A DNA stretch of 64,000 nt from Parerythrobacter aestuarii (GTDB lineage: Bacteria; Pseudomonadota; Alphaproteobacteria; Sphingomonadales; Sphingomonadaceae), in assembly GCF_030140925.1 (NCBI RefSeq), contig NZ_JARBWD010000001.1, positions 310,001 to 374,000 of the forward strand, read 5' to 3'. This document shows positions 1 through 8,407 of this stretch, piece after piece (the stretch's first letter is position 1; each line of letters opens with the position of its first letter). A program made the translations under genes and the position numbers. Under the pieces are notes generated by a model. The model worked only from the letters and a program-made list of their open reading frames with translations. It did not search any database and was not told where the DNA came from.

Positions 1-1
1 C

Positions 2-613
2 GCCGGCAATGATGCCTTGCTGCGCGAAGCCTTTGCCTTGCCGGCGGACGATGGCCTTGATGCCGGATTGCTCGAGCGGATGGGATTGGCGGACCGGGAC
101 ATGGCAACCACGCCGGTTTCCGCGCTCCCGCCGCTGCCGGCCAACGACAACCCGCCATTCTGGCGGCGCTGGCAGGTCCCGCTGGGTGGTGCCATCGCCG
201 CAGGCCTGGCCCTGGCGTTGACGATGACGCTTATGGGGAGCGGGACAATGAGTCCGATCGGCTCTGCGCTAGAGCAAACCCCTTCGGGTCAGATCGCCCA
301 CTTGAAAGGCGATACCGCGGTCACCCCATTGCTGACTTTCCAGTCGGGCGATGGACGATACTGCCGTGAGTTCAATTATGCCAACAGCGGCCGGGAGCGC
401 AGCGGGATTGCATGCCGGGGGCAAGCCGACTGGACCGTCGAGGCCTGGGGTGAAGGGGCTGCAGCAATACCCGACCCCAGTGAAATCGCACTTGCCAGTG
501 GGGCCGCCGAGGGATCGCTGGATGCAACATACCAGCGCCTCGCGGCTGGTGACCCTCTGGCAATGACGCTGGAAAAATCGTTGATTTCAGGTGGTTGGAA
601 GAAATCTCCGTAA
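2..613 (+). CDS. Anti-sigma-factor-like membrane protein (5' truncated)
   Basis: The reading frame is open from the window edge, so the N-terminal part (any sigma-binding domain) is missing; about 203 residues are visible. A Pro-rich linker leads into one hydrophobic segment (VPLGGAIAAGLALALTMTLM, roughly visible residues 63-82), then a domain of about 120 residues with two cysteines (YCREF, GIACRG) that would be periplasmic. This cytoplasmic tail/single helix/periplasmic domain plan is what FecR- or RskA-type anti-sigma factors show, and alphaproteobacterial versions usually follow an ECF sigma gene, which would lie off the left edge. The assignment is inference from architecture; I see no diagnostic zinc motif because the N-terminus is absent. 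The exported RG-repeat protein begins 90 bases downstream and may belong to its regulon. Confidence 0.55.
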   Translation, partial: AGNDALLREAFALPADDGLDAGLLERMGLADRDMATTPVSALPPLPANDNPPFWRRWQVPLGGAIAAGLALALTMTLMGSGTMSPIGSALEQTPSGQIAHLKGDTAVTPLLTFQSGDGRYCREFNYANSGRERSGIACRGQADWTVEAWGEGAAAIPDPSEIALASGAAEGSLDATYQRLAAGDPLAMTLEKSLISGGWKKSP

Positions 614-703
614 ATTTTCCTGAGGGAGGGAATAAGCCCCTCATCGCGCCGTTGTCGTGCAGTCCGGGGGATGGACCGCCTCAAGGCAACGGAGAACCAG
701 ACA

Positions 704-1213
704 ATGAAACCGATCACTTACTTTGGCGCAGCATCCCTAGGCCTGAGTGCCGCCCTGCTCCTTGTTTCACCGGTACAGGCACGCCCTGATCGCGACCGCA
801 GCAGCGACCGGGCCGGCGAAGTGCGCCAGTGCCGTGGCTGCGACGATGGCCCCGGCGACATGCGCCGTGGTCGCGGGTCCGACGACCGGGGAGCCGAAGA
901 TCGCGGCCGTGGACGCGGTGCTGACGATCCGGCGGGCCATATCCGCCGTGGTCGGGGAGCGGATGACGGGCCGGGCGATGTAAGCGGCCGCCGTGGTCGC
1001 GGTGCCGATGATACGGGCGCTGACGATCGCGGACGCCGGGGTCGCGGCGCTGATGACGGGCCCGGTGACGATCACGGTCGTCGTGGCCGTGGAGCTGACG
1101 ATTCGACCGACCGCGCCGGGGACGACCACAGCGTGGACGATACCCCCGGACAGGGCCGTGGTCGTGGGCGCGGTCGCGGCCGCGGCGGGGATGACTTCCC
1201 TGGCGGGCTGTAA
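704..1213 (+). CDS. Secreted RGRG-ADD repeat protein
   Basis: Predicted 169 aa. The start is the ATG at 704, because it opens directly into a good signal peptide (MKPITYFGAASLGLSAALLL, cleavage near VQA-R) with GGAG nine bases upstream; an in-frame ATG at 671 would bury it. The mature protein is almost entirely Arg, Gly and Asp: six copies of R/G-RGRG-(A or S)-DD spaced 10-20 residues apart from about residue 54, then an uninterrupted RG run ending GGDDFPGGL. One CxxC (QCRGCDD, about residues 43-46) precedes the repeats. Such a polyampholyte is probably disordered outside the cytoplasm. I recognise no family and assign no function. The downstream barrel gene carries a shorter RG run plus an acidic stretch, suggesting the two are related or interact. 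Confidence 0.75.
   Translation: MKPITYFGAASLGLSAALLLVSPVQARPDRDRSSDRAGEVRQCRGCDDGPGDMRRGRGSDDRGAEDRGRGRGADDPAGHIRRGRGADDGPGDVSGRRGRGADDTGADDRGRRGRGADDGPGDDHGRRGRGADDSTDRAGDDHSVDDTPGQGRGRGRGRGRGGDDFPGGL
863..1192 (+). repeat. Degenerate in-frame repeat coding for RGRG(A/S)DD units
   Basis: Six imperfect copies of a short coding unit (cgtggtcgcggtgctgatga-like) plus a terminal RG run lie inside the RG-repeat gene. Copies differ mainly at third codon positions and are spaced irregularly, so this is a coding repeat and not a CRISPR or a satellite. Confidence 0.7.
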
Positions 1214-1237
1214 GTCCGGTCGGGTCGCAAGGGGCAG

Positions 1238-1270
1238 CCCCGGTGGGTCCGCAGTCCGCCGGGGTTGTTC
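1238..1270 (+). terminator. Possible terminator or attenuating hairpin between RG-repeat gene and barrel gene
   Basis: A 9-bp stem (CCCCGGTGG at 1238-1246 with CCGCCGGGG at 1256-1264, one G-U pair, 9-nt loop) is followed by a weak T-rich stretch (ttgttc). It lies 25 bases past the stop of the RG-repeat gene and could reduce read-through into the barrel gene. The T tract is poor, so this is tentative. Confidence 0.4.
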
Positions 1271-1331
1271 CCGCTCACATGAATTGACCAGCAGTATTTG
1301 GAATGCAAAAGAATTGTCCGGGGGAAGAACG

Positions 1332-2309
1332 ATGAAGTTTTACGGGAAATCACTGCTTTTGCTTGCCGGCGCAGGCATGTTTGTTCTGCCGCATACGGCA
1401 ATGGCGCAGGAAGATGACGGCGCTGCGGAGAAGAAGTCGAGCGATGGTTCGATCCGGCTCAGCACCGGCATTTCATACTCGAGTGGTGAATATGGCGAGC
1501 TGGAAGATACAGACGTCATCGCCATCCCGGTTAGCCTGACGTACAAGAAAGACGGGTTCAAGCTGCGCGTCTCGGTTCCGTGGGTGAAGATCGATGGCCC
1601 GGGCTCGCTTCTGGCGACGCCGGAAGGGCGCGATGCATTCTTCGGCGATAGCGGCGGCCAGGGTCGAGGGCGCGGCAGGGGACGCGGAGGCGATAGCGAC
1701 AACTCCGGATCGGGATCGTCGAACTCCGGTTCGGGCAGCAATGACGTCGAGGTTGAAGATGAGCTCGACGATGACATTGTCGATGATGACGATATCACCG
1801 ATGCGGACGGCTTTGCCGGACTCGACAACCAGCGCAGTGGCTTTGGTGACGTCAATGTCTCAGCGCTCTATTCGTTCAAGCTTGGTAGTGGAACCTATCT
1901 CGAACCGCAGGTGAAGCTCAAGCTGCCCACCGCTTCGCGGGCCAAGCGGCTGGGCACGGGCGAGATCGATGTAACCGTCAGTGCCGACCTGGTGCAGGAA
2001 GTAGGTGATGCCACTTTCTATGTCCACGGACGGCGCAAGTTCGCGGGCAAGCCGGAAGGATCGACCCTGCGATCGACTTGGGGCGCGGGTGCGGGTGCCA
2101 GCGTAAAGGCAACCGACGGTGTCTACATCGGGGTCGATTATTTCTGGCAGCAATCGGCGTTTCAGGGCCGTCCTGCGGCAAGCGAAGTGTCGGCCTGGGC
2201 GAGTACGCGCGTTGGCGGAGGTTTCAGCTTGACGCTGTACGGTGGCACCGGCCTCAACGACAACAGCGCTGACGTATTTGGCGGCCTCGCTATCGGAAAA
2301 CGTTTCTGA
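1332..2309 (+). CDS. Outer-membrane beta-barrel protein with RG and Asp-rich insert
   Basis: Predicted 325 aa from the ATG at 1332, which opens into a signal peptide (MKFYGKSLLLLAGAGMFVLP, cleavage near AMA-Q); GGGG lies 8-11 bases upstream. The body shows alternating amphipathic strands (RLSTGISYSSG, SLTYKKDGFKLRVSVPW, YLEPQVKLKLP) and ends in Phe (AIGKRF), typical of an outer-membrane barrel such as the MetA-pathway/transporter-like barrels. Between strands lies a striking insert: an RG run (about residues 111-120), a Gly/Ser linker (121-137) and an acidic stretch of some 20 residues (138-160, EDELDDDIVDDDDITDADG). The insert would form an extracellular or periplasmic loop able to bind cations or the basic RG protein encoded just upstream. 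Barrel assignment is inference from pattern; substrate unknown. Confidence 0.7.
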   Translation: MKFYGKSLLLLAGAGMFVLPHTAMAQEDDGAAEKKSSDGSIRLSTGISYSSGEYGELEDTDVIAIPVSLTYKKDGFKLRVSVPWVKIDGPGSLLATPEGRDAFFGDSGGQGRGRGRGRGGDSDNSGSGSSNSGSGSNDVEVEDELDDDIVDDDDITDADGFAGLDNQRSGFGDVNVSALYSFKLGSGTYLEPQVKLKLPTASRAKRLGTGEIDVTVSADLVQEVGDATFYVHGRRKFAGKPEGSTLRSTWGAGAGASVKATDGVYIGVDYFWQQSAFQGRPAASEVSAWASTRVGGGFSLTLYGGTGLNDNSADVFGGLAIGKRF

Positions 2310-2423
2310 GGATGCGGCACGACTGACCCCGGTTCGGGATCGAAGGTCTGCGAGGGTAGAGACGTTAAGGAGCTGATAGTCAGACAATCCTCTCTGGTGC
2401 GCGTCTACCCGCGCAACACACCA

Positions 2424-3962
2424 TCAGTTCACCGCCCGCTCTTTCCCGTCCCAGTACGGTGCCCGCAGTTCCCGCCGCAGGATCTTGCCTGACGGGTTGC
2501 GGGGCAGTGCTTCGACGAAATCGATCGACTTGGGGCATTTGAACGCGGCGATGCGTTCGCGTGCATGGGCGATGATGCTGTCGGCGTCGGGGGTGCAGCC
2601 GGGTTTGGCGACGACAATCGCCTTGACCGCTTCGCCCCATTTCTCGTCCGGCACGCCGATCACCGCGACATCGGCGATATCGTCATGCCCGAACAGCGCG
2701 CTTTCGACTTCGGCCGGATAGACGTTCTCGCCGCCGGAGATGATCATGTCCTTGATCCGGTCCTGGATGTAGAGATAGCCCTCTTCATCGAGGATCCCGG
2801 CATCGCCCGTACGCAGCCAGCCGTCGCCGATCAGGGTCTTGGCGGTCTCTTCCGGCCGGTTCCAGTATTCCAGCATCACCGACGGGCTCTTGATGGCGAC
2901 CTCGCCGATCTCGCCGGGCGGGAGCGGCTCCAGGTTTTCATCGAGGATACGGATTTCGTTGCCCGGCAGAGCCTTGCCGGCGCTGCGCATCACTTTCTCG
3001 CGCCCGGGCTTGTGGTCCTCGGGCGGCAGGCTGACGACGGTGCCATAGGTCTCGGTCATTCCGTACATCTGCGCGAAATCGCACTTCAGCCGCTCGACGC
3101 CTTCTTTCAGCAAGTCGAGCGGGATGGGGCTGGCGCCGTAGTTGAGGCCCTTGACCGAGCTGAAGTCGGCGGTTTCGGCGTCGGGATGCGACAGCACGAT
3201 GCGGATCGCGGCAGGGACGAGGAAGATATATTCGACACGGTAATCGCGGATGTCGCGGATCGTCGCCGCCGGATCGAATTCGGCATGGATGATGAGCTGC
3301 TGTCCGGCAATCACCGCTCCGCCTGCCAGCCCGACCCCCGCGATATGTCCGTAGGGCATCGCCAGGATGATCGAGGTACCGGGATCGGCACTGGCCCATT
3401 CGAGCCCGGAAGCGCGCAATATCGGGCGCATCGCGGTGGCGTTGGCGTGGCTCAGCACGACCCCCTTTGGCAGGCCGGTGGTACCCGAAGTGTAGAGCTG
3501 GAGCATCGGGTCATCGACAGCGACTTCGGTCGTCACGGGCTCATCGCTTTGGGCGTCGCGCCAGTGGGCGAACTCGCGCTCCATCACGATCTTGCGGCCT
3601 TCGAACGGCACGCTCTCGAAACCTTCCTCTACGAACAGGACGGTCGAACCAGCGTCCTTGGTGATGAAGTCGATTTCGGCCGCTGCCAGCCGCCAGATGA
3701 TAGGAACGAAAACCATCCCCGCGCGAACCGTGCCAAGGAACAACTCCACGGCCAGGTCGCTATTCTTGCCGAGATAGGCAATGCGGTCCCCCTTGCCGAA
3801 ACCGAGCGCCGCGAGCCCATTGGCGATCTGCGTGGCGTGCCGATCGTACTCGGCATAGCTAGTGATGCGATCGCCGAAGCGCAGTGCAATCTGGTCGGGA
3901 CGCTCTTGCGCTTGCGCGGCAAGTGCATGGCCCAGGGTCACGGGGCCGGGAAAATCTGGCAT
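2424..3962 (-). CDS. Acyl-CoA ligase (AMP-dependent synthetase family)
   Basis: Predicted 512 aa, cytoplasmic; activates a carboxylic acid with ATP through an acyl-AMP to the CoA thioester. Diagnostic ANL-superfamily motifs are present: the P-loop-like LQLYTSGTTGLPKGVV, the A5 motif YGMTETYG, the GWLRTGDAG core with the ribose-binding Asp, and the C-terminal hinge DRIKDMIISGGENVYP; PSGKILRR near the end supplies the catalytic Lys. The start is the ATG at 3962, preceded by a strong GGAGAGGAT ribosome site; a longer open frame upstream has no family similarity. Length matches medium/long-chain fatty-acyl-CoA synthases. Substrate cannot be read from the sequence. It is divergent from the diacylglycerol kinase gene. 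Confidence 0.9.
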   Translation of the reverse strand: MPDFPGPVTLGHALAAQAQERPDQIALRFGDRITSYAEYDRHATQIANGLAALGFGKGDRIAYLGKNSDLAVELFLGTVRAGMVFVPIIWRLAAAEIDFITKDAGSTVLFVEEGFESVPFEGRKIVMEREFAHWRDAQSDEPVTTEVAVDDPMLQLYTSGTTGLPKGVVLSHANATAMRPILRASGLEWASADPGTSIILAMPYGHIAGVGLAGGAVIAGQQLIIHAEFDPAATIRDIRDYRVEYIFLVPAAIRIVLSHPDAETADFSSVKGLNYGASPIPLDLLKEGVERLKCDFAQMYGMTETYGTVVSLPPEDHKPGREKVMRSAGKALPGNEIRILDENLEPLPPGEIGEVAIKSPSVMLEYWNRPEETAKTLIGDGWLRTGDAGILDEEGYLYIQDRIKDMIISGGENVYPAEVESALFGHDDIADVAVIGVPDEKWGEAVKAIVVAKPGCTPDADSIIAHARERIAAFKCPKSIDFVEALPRNPSGKILRRELRAPYWDGKERAVN

Positions 3963-4128
3963 TGCTATCCTCTCCGTCTGCTTCTCCGTGCCCGAATCGG
4001 GCCGGAGATATCTCTCTGCCGAAAGACTGTGTCTTGAAGGCGGGTGCCAGTCAAAGCCCGCGTTAATTCGAGCATTACGCCGGATAGGGGCTGGTCCCCT
4101 GCGGGATTTGGCGGCATGGCGGTGTGCG

Positions 4129-5109
4129 ATGACCGAGCAGGCGCCCATCAAGCTGTCCGATATGCCCGGCCTGCCGGTTACGGGCGTGCTGTATAATCCG
4201 CGCAGCCACCGCAATCGCGACGCCTCGATCGTAGAGCCTGACTACCCCGTGATCCGGGTCGAGCAACCGCAGCGGCGGCGCGAGCTCAAGGACGCCATGC
4301 AGCGCTTCGTCGATAGCGGAGTCGAGCTGCTGGTGATCAATGGTGGCGATGGCACGGTGCGCGATGCGCTGACCGGCGGGGCGATGGTGTTCGGCGACAA
4401 GTGGCCGGATATTGCAGTGCTGCCACGTGGCAAGACCAATGCGCTGACGATCGATCTCGAAATGCCGAAGCACTGGAGCCTTGAAGAGGCGATCATCGCC
4501 CACCGGGACGGCCGGCGGGTGCAGCGCCAACCGATGGTGCTCAAGCCGATGGACCGGGAAGACATCACAAGACTTGGCTTCATCCTGGGGGCCGGGGTTT
4601 TTCTCGCAGCGATCGATTCCGGTCAGGACGCGCACAAATGGGGGGCATTCGACGGGCTGGCGGTCGGTGTCACCACCGTGTGGGGTGTGGCGCAGGCGCT
4701 TTTTGGCAATGACGCCAACCCGTGGCGCCGCGGAGCCAGGGCCCGGATATTGTTGGGTGAAGCGTTGGAAGAACTGCCGCGCTCGCCGTTTGGCGACCCG
4801 GCATCGAGGGCAATGATCTTCCTGTCTTCGCTGACGCGGTTTCCAGCTGGCCTGCGCCCCTTTGGGGAATGCGAAGGCCCGTTGCGGCTGGCGGTGATCG
4901 ACCACCTTCGCCGCCGCGTAGTAGCGCAGATGCCGTGGATCCTGCGCGGCTATCATTCCGATAAGCTGGCGGGGGCTGGGATGCACCGGCGCGGCACTGA
5001 CCGGATCGAGCTCGACCTGGGCGACCGGTTCATCCTGGATGGGGAGGTGTTCAAGCCCGGGCGGTACTGCGTGACACCGGGGCCAATGCTGAATTTCGTG
5101 GTCCCATGA
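4129..5109 (+). CDS. Diacylglycerol kinase-type lipid kinase
   Basis: Predicted 326 aa. The DAGK catalytic signature is clear: VINGGDGTVRDALTGG near residue 66, preceded by a phosphate-binding-like GVLYNPRSHRNR, and LPRGKTNALTIDL corresponding to the conserved Gly-rich GTxN-type segment of YegS/DgkB-like kinases. These enzymes phosphorylate diacylglycerol or sphingoid lipids with ATP, giving phosphatidate. The ATG at 4129 is chosen because family similarity begins immediately; the upstream extension is not conserved-looking. The stop overlaps the next gene by four bases (ATGA), so the two are translationally coupled. With the neighbour resembling CDP-diacylglycerol synthase, a DAG to PA to CDP-DAG route is plausible. 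Lipid substrate not proven. Confidence 0.82.
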   Translation: MTEQAPIKLSDMPGLPVTGVLYNPRSHRNRDASIVEPDYPVIRVEQPQRRRELKDAMQRFVDSGVELLVINGGDGTVRDALTGGAMVFGDKWPDIAVLPRGKTNALTIDLEMPKHWSLEEAIIAHRDGRRVQRQPMVLKPMDREDITRLGFILGAGVFLAAIDSGQDAHKWGAFDGLAVGVTTVWGVAQALFGNDANPWRRGARARILLGEALEELPRSPFGDPASRAMIFLSSLTRFPAGLRPFGECEGPLRLAVIDHLRRRVVAQMPWILRGYHSDKLAGAGMHRRGTDRIELDLGDRFILDGEVFKPGRYCVTPGPMLNFVVP

Positions 5110-6020
5110 GCGGGGGGTTGGCGACCCGCATCGCGCATCAGCTTGAGCGCGAAGTGCGATCCGAAGTGGCGGAATTCGCGCGAGTCCTCGCTCAAGATGC
5201 AGGGGCGATGGCGGCGCTGTTTTATGGCTCCAACCTGCGCACTGGCTCGCTTGAGGGCGTGCTCGATTTCTACCTCTTGCTCCCGGGAAAGCAGCGCGAG
5301 AGGATCTGGCCTCGCGTCAGCTATCATGAGCACGACGTGGCGGGTATGACCTTGCGGGCCAAGGTCGCCACCATGAGCCTTGAGCAGTTTGCCAGGGCGT
5401 GCCGGGGCGAGAGCCGCGACACGACGATATGGGCGCGCTTCGTGCAGCCCAGCACGCTGGTGTGGCTGGCGGGCGAGCCGCTGGTCGATACAGTGGTCGA
5501 AGAGATTTCACACGCGGCACGCACGGCCGCGCGACTGGCGGTCGCACTGGGCCCATCCGAAGGCGCGGCAGAAGAGTATTGGCGGGCACTCTTCCGGGCG
5601 ACCTACCAGGCCGAGTTCCGGGTCGAAAAGGCAGGGCGAGAGGATGCCATCCTGTCGGCCAATGCCGCCCATTTTGACGGGCTATTGCCGCTCGCGCTGG
5701 AAGCGGAGAGTATTGGCTTCGAACGTCGCGGCGAAATTCTGGTGCCGCAAATGCGAGACGCGGAGAAACGCAGGATCAGGGCCTGGTGGACGCCGCGCCG
5801 GCGGATTGGCAAGGCGCTCAACCTGCTGCGACTGGCGAAGGCGACGACGACCTTCGAAGGCGCGGCGCGCTATGCGGCGTGGAAGGTCGAACGGCACACC
5901 GGCGTCGCCATCGAAGTGACGCCGTTTCGTGAAAAGCACCCGCTGCTGGCGGCACCGGGCGCATTGATTGAAGTGCTGCGCGCGCGCCGTAGCGTGCAGG
6001 CAATGCCCGATCAGAAATAA
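5106..6020 (+). CDS. Nucleotidyltransferase-like protein resembling Tam41 CDP-DAG synthase
   Basis: Predicted 304 aa, no signal peptide. Near residue 39 is FYGSNLRTGSLEGVLDFYLL, which fits the Tam41/Mmp37 signature (YGSG...followed by I/L-DF with the metal-binding Asp), and about 60 residues later MSLEQFARACRG...WARFVQPSTLVW lines up with the Tam41 segment that ends in GRLxKPV. Tam41 is the peripheral mitochondrial enzyme making CDP-diacylglycerol from phosphatidate and CTP. The gene overlaps the diacylglycerol kinase by ATGA, whose product would be phosphatidate, so the context agrees. This is my recognition by eye; the similarity is remote and the biochemical role is inferred. The 3' end overlaps the convergent DUF2141 gene by ten bases. 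Confidence 0.55.
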   Translation: MSGGLATRIAHQLEREVRSEVAEFARVLAQDAGAMAALFYGSNLRTGSLEGVLDFYLLLPGKQRERIWPRVSYHEHDVAGMTLRAKVATMSLEQFARACRGESRDTTIWARFVQPSTLVWLAGEPLVDTVVEEISHAARTAARLAVALGPSEGAAEEYWRALFRATYQAEFRVEKAGREDAILSANAAHFDGLLPLALEAESIGFERRGEILVPQMRDAEKRRIRAWWTPRRRIGKALNLLRLAKATTTFEGAARYAAWKVERHTGVAIEVTPFREKHPLLAAPGALIEVLRARRSVQAMPDQK

Positions 6021-6508
6021 CGCATGTTGATGCTGATCGAAGTAACGCCCGAGCCAACGCTGAAGGCGGTCTTCTTGTAGCTTGGCTTGCCGAGGTTCCA
6101 GATGTTGATCGAGGGATTGTTAGACATCGCTCCGCCATCCGACCGCAGGTCCGTCTTGCCATTGCCGTTGGCGTCATGGCGCACCGCAATGCCATAGGTC
6201 CCGGCCGTAGGAACGGGCATGCAGAAGCTCATCGTACCCGCGCGGGCGGGAGCTTCCATGCGGTAGATCCACTTGCCCTTTTCCAGCCAGTCTTCCTTGG
6301 TCCCGCGATAGGATTGCACGCGGATCGTGCCGGACGATGACTTGATGCCGCTGACGGTGACCTTGACCGCCGGGCCTGCACCGCCGCTGCATTTGGACAT
6401 GTCGTTGCTGATCTTCTGGCGATACTGCGCCGCAGCCGGGACCGCGATCCCGCCAAGCGCCATGGCCAGTGCCGCAGTGGTTGCGGCAATTGTTCCAGAC
6501 TTGTTCAT
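6011..6508 (-). CDS. Exported DUF2141 family protein
   Basis: Predicted 165 aa with a classical signal peptide (N-terminus MNKSGTIAATTAALAMALGG, cleavage near AAA-Q). The mature part has the DUF2141 look: a beta-rich small domain with VTVSGIKSSSGTIRVQSY, a single long loop with FCMPVPTAGTYGIAVRHDAN, and GNGKTDLRSDGGAMSNN, where the family has a Asp/Asn-rich turn. DUF2141 proteins are periplasmic or secreted and of unknown function. Two cysteines (SKCSG, SFCMP) could form a disulphide. It lies downstream of the RiPP exporter on the same strand but 139 bases away, so common transcription is uncertain. Confidence 0.85.
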   Translation of the reverse strand: MNKSGTIAATTAALAMALGGIAVPAAAQYRQKISNDMSKCSGGAGPAVKVTVSGIKSSSGTIRVQSYRGTKEDWLEKGKWIYRMEAPARAGTMSFCMPVPTAGTYGIAVRHDANGNGKTDLRSDGGAMSNNPSINIWNLGKPSYKKTAFSVGSGVTSISINMRYF

Positions 6509-6647
6509 TCCGTTTCAGCCGGTGCGTTTCTCACACCGGTTCCCTTGATCTCGTTTTCGCGGATGTGCCCCGCAGTGTTGTCCTGTCACTAGGGATATGT
6601 GGGTGAATTGCCGCTGAATTCATTCTGTTCCCAATTGAAAGCCAGCC

Positions 6648-8399
6648 TCACCGGGATGGGCGGTCGGCAGCGATCCGGCCCTGCTCCAGCGTCACTACGC
6701 GCTCGGCGGTCTGGGTAAGGGCACCGCGATGGCCAATGATGAGGATGGTGCGCATGCCGCGCATGGCAGTAATGGCCCGGGCGACAGCCTCGTCTGCGGC
6801 GCGATCAAGCGCGCTGGTGGCTTCATCGAGGATCAGTAGCGCCGGGTCGCGCAGCAGCGCGCGGGCCAGCACAATGCGCTGCCGCTCGCCGCCCGAAACA
6901 TGCTGCCCGGCATCGCCGATGGGGCAATCCAGCCCATTCGGCAGGTCGAAGACGAAACCCGCCGCCGCTTGCTCGAGCACCTGCCCCAAGCGCTCATCCG
7001 AAGCGTCGGGATCGGCCCACAGCAGGTTCTCGCGGACACTGCCATGGAACAGCGCCGGCCGCTGGTCGACATAGGCGACTTGCCGCCGCCACGCGTGTCT
7101 CATAGCTGGGTCAAGCAGGACGCCGTCGATCGCGATAGAGCCGCTGTCGGGCGCAATCAGGCCGCCGAGGATGTCTGCCAGCGTACTTTTGCCGGCCCCC
7201 GAATGACCGATCAGCGCCACAGTTTCGCCGGCGCGCAATTCGAGGTTGATATCTGAGACAGTAGGCGTGCCTTCGCGATGCGACAGGCTGACACCCCTGA
7301 GCGCGATCGACTGCTTGAAAGCGGGTGCTGCAGCCAATTCTCCGGGCGGATGTTCTGCCGCTGCCTCGGCTTCGCGGATCAGGCGATCCGCTGCGATGAC
7401 GGCGGGTGCGGCATGCGCCCACAGCTGCCAGCTGTCGAGCCAGGCCCCGAGCTGGGGCAACGCGCGCGCGAACAAGGCAACCAGCGGCAAGGCGACCATA
7501 GCGGGTACGTTCCAGCGGGTCAGCGCGAACCACACCAGCACTGCCGCCAACACTGCCGAGCCGACCTGAAGCAGCGCCCGGCCGCGAGCGTTGTCGGCAG
7601 CAAATCCCACGCGGACATCGCGCAGGCGGCGGAACCCCTCTACGACCTTGGCATGCACGGCGTCTTCGCGCCCGAAGCTCTTGATCGAGCGCAAGCTGTC
7701 GAGGTTCTCTTCCAGCAGGCCGTGGATCCCGCGATACTGCGTGCTGAGCGCTTCCCCCAGGCTGCGTGCCCGCCGCCGTAGGCTGCCGTAAAGAAGGAAC
7801 ACCACGGCCCCGATGGCTGCCCCGACCACTGCCACTACAGGCGATATCGCCAGGGCGGCCAGGCCGATCGCGACCAAGCCGACGCCGATCCGCGCCAATG
7901 CGCCCAGCATGTCGATCGCGATGGCGGTCCGGTCGATCTCGGAGATCAGCAATGCGCGACTTTCGCTCTGCCGCATGGCGGACAGAGCTCTCCAGTCGGC
8001 TGCGAGCAAGGCTGCCAGGGCCCTGGCGCGCAGGCCGTCGACGATAGCAATCGATTGCCGCATGGAGATCACCAGCCGGGCATAGTCCGCTGCGGCCCGC
8101 AGGATCACAAGCCCGGCGAACACTGCCAGCAGCACTCCCAGCGACGGCTCCCAGTTCATCGCATCGAACCAGCGATAAACCGGTGACAGGAGACCGCCAC
8201 CGTCCTCCTCCCCGACCACCAGCGCCAGCAGCGGCACCAGCAGCACGAAGCCGATTCCTTCCGTCAAAGCACCCAACACCGAAAGCGCTACGACAAGCGC
8301 TATCCGGCGTCGGTCGGCGAGTTCCAGCAGGATGGCGAATGTCTGGCGCGGCATGATGCACGGCGGGCTAGCAGGGATAGCGACGCTTGTCTCACCCAT
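6648..8399 (-). CDS. ABC exporter (fused permease-ATPase) of the RiPP locus
   Basis: Predicted 583 aa half-transporter: an ABC transmembrane domain with about six helices over residues 20-320, then a nucleotide-binding domain with Walker A GHSGAGKSTL, signature VSGGERQRI, Walker B LLILDEATSALD and the switch His in ILIIGHRG. There is no N-terminal C39 peptidase domain, so it can export but not cleave a leader. It starts nine bases after the asparagine-synthetase-like gene, and the order PqqD, precursor, synthetase, exporter matches lasso-type loci where the D protein exports the mature peptide and gives immunity. Substrate is inferred from this context; a general lipid/peptide exporter cannot be excluded. 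Confidence 0.85.
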   Translation of the reverse strand: MGETSVAIPASPPCIMPRQTFAILLELADRRRIALVVALSVLGALTEGIGFVLLVPLLALVVGEEDGGGLLSPVYRWFDAMNWEPSLGVLLAVFAGLVILRAAADYARLVISMRQSIAIVDGLRARALAALLAADWRALSAMRQSESRALLISEIDRTAIAIDMLGALARIGVGLVAIGLAALAISPVVAVVGAAIGAVVFLLYGSLRRRARSLGEALSTQYRGIHGLLEENLDSLRSIKSFGREDAVHAKVVEGFRRLRDVRVGFAADNARGRALLQVGSAVLAAVLVWFALTRWNVPAMVALPLVALFARALPQLGAWLDSWQLWAHAAPAVIAADRLIREAEAAAEHPPGELAAAPAFKQSIALRGVSLSHREGTPTVSDINLELRAGETVALIGHSGAGKSTLADILGGLIAPDSGSIAIDGVLLDPAMRHAWRRQVAYVDQRPALFHGSVRENLLWADPDASDERLGQVLEQAAAGFVFDLPNGLDCPIGDAGQHVSGGERQRIVLARALLRDPALLILDEATSALDRAADEAVARAITAMRGMRTILIIGHRGALTQTAERVVTLEQGRIAADRPSR

Positions 8400-8407
8400 C
8401 GGTGTTC

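Noticed and set aside
863-1192. CRISPR-like spacing of RG units
   Set aside because: The units are in frame, degenerate and unequal in spacing; no palindromic direct repeat and no cas genes.
2340-2423. Possible terminator between the barrel and acyl-CoA ligase genes
   Set aside because: Only short weak stems (for example GCGCG/CGCGC) and no T tract.
2565-4037. Long open frame of 490 codons on the plus strand opposite the acyl-CoA ligase
   Set aside because: Antisense shadow: its composition is His/Asp/Arg-rich without domain motifs, while the minus strand has all ANL motifs.
6648-8399. Exporter with C39 peptidase domain for leader cleavage
   Set aside because: The N-terminus begins directly with the transmembrane domain; no Cys/His peptidase motif.
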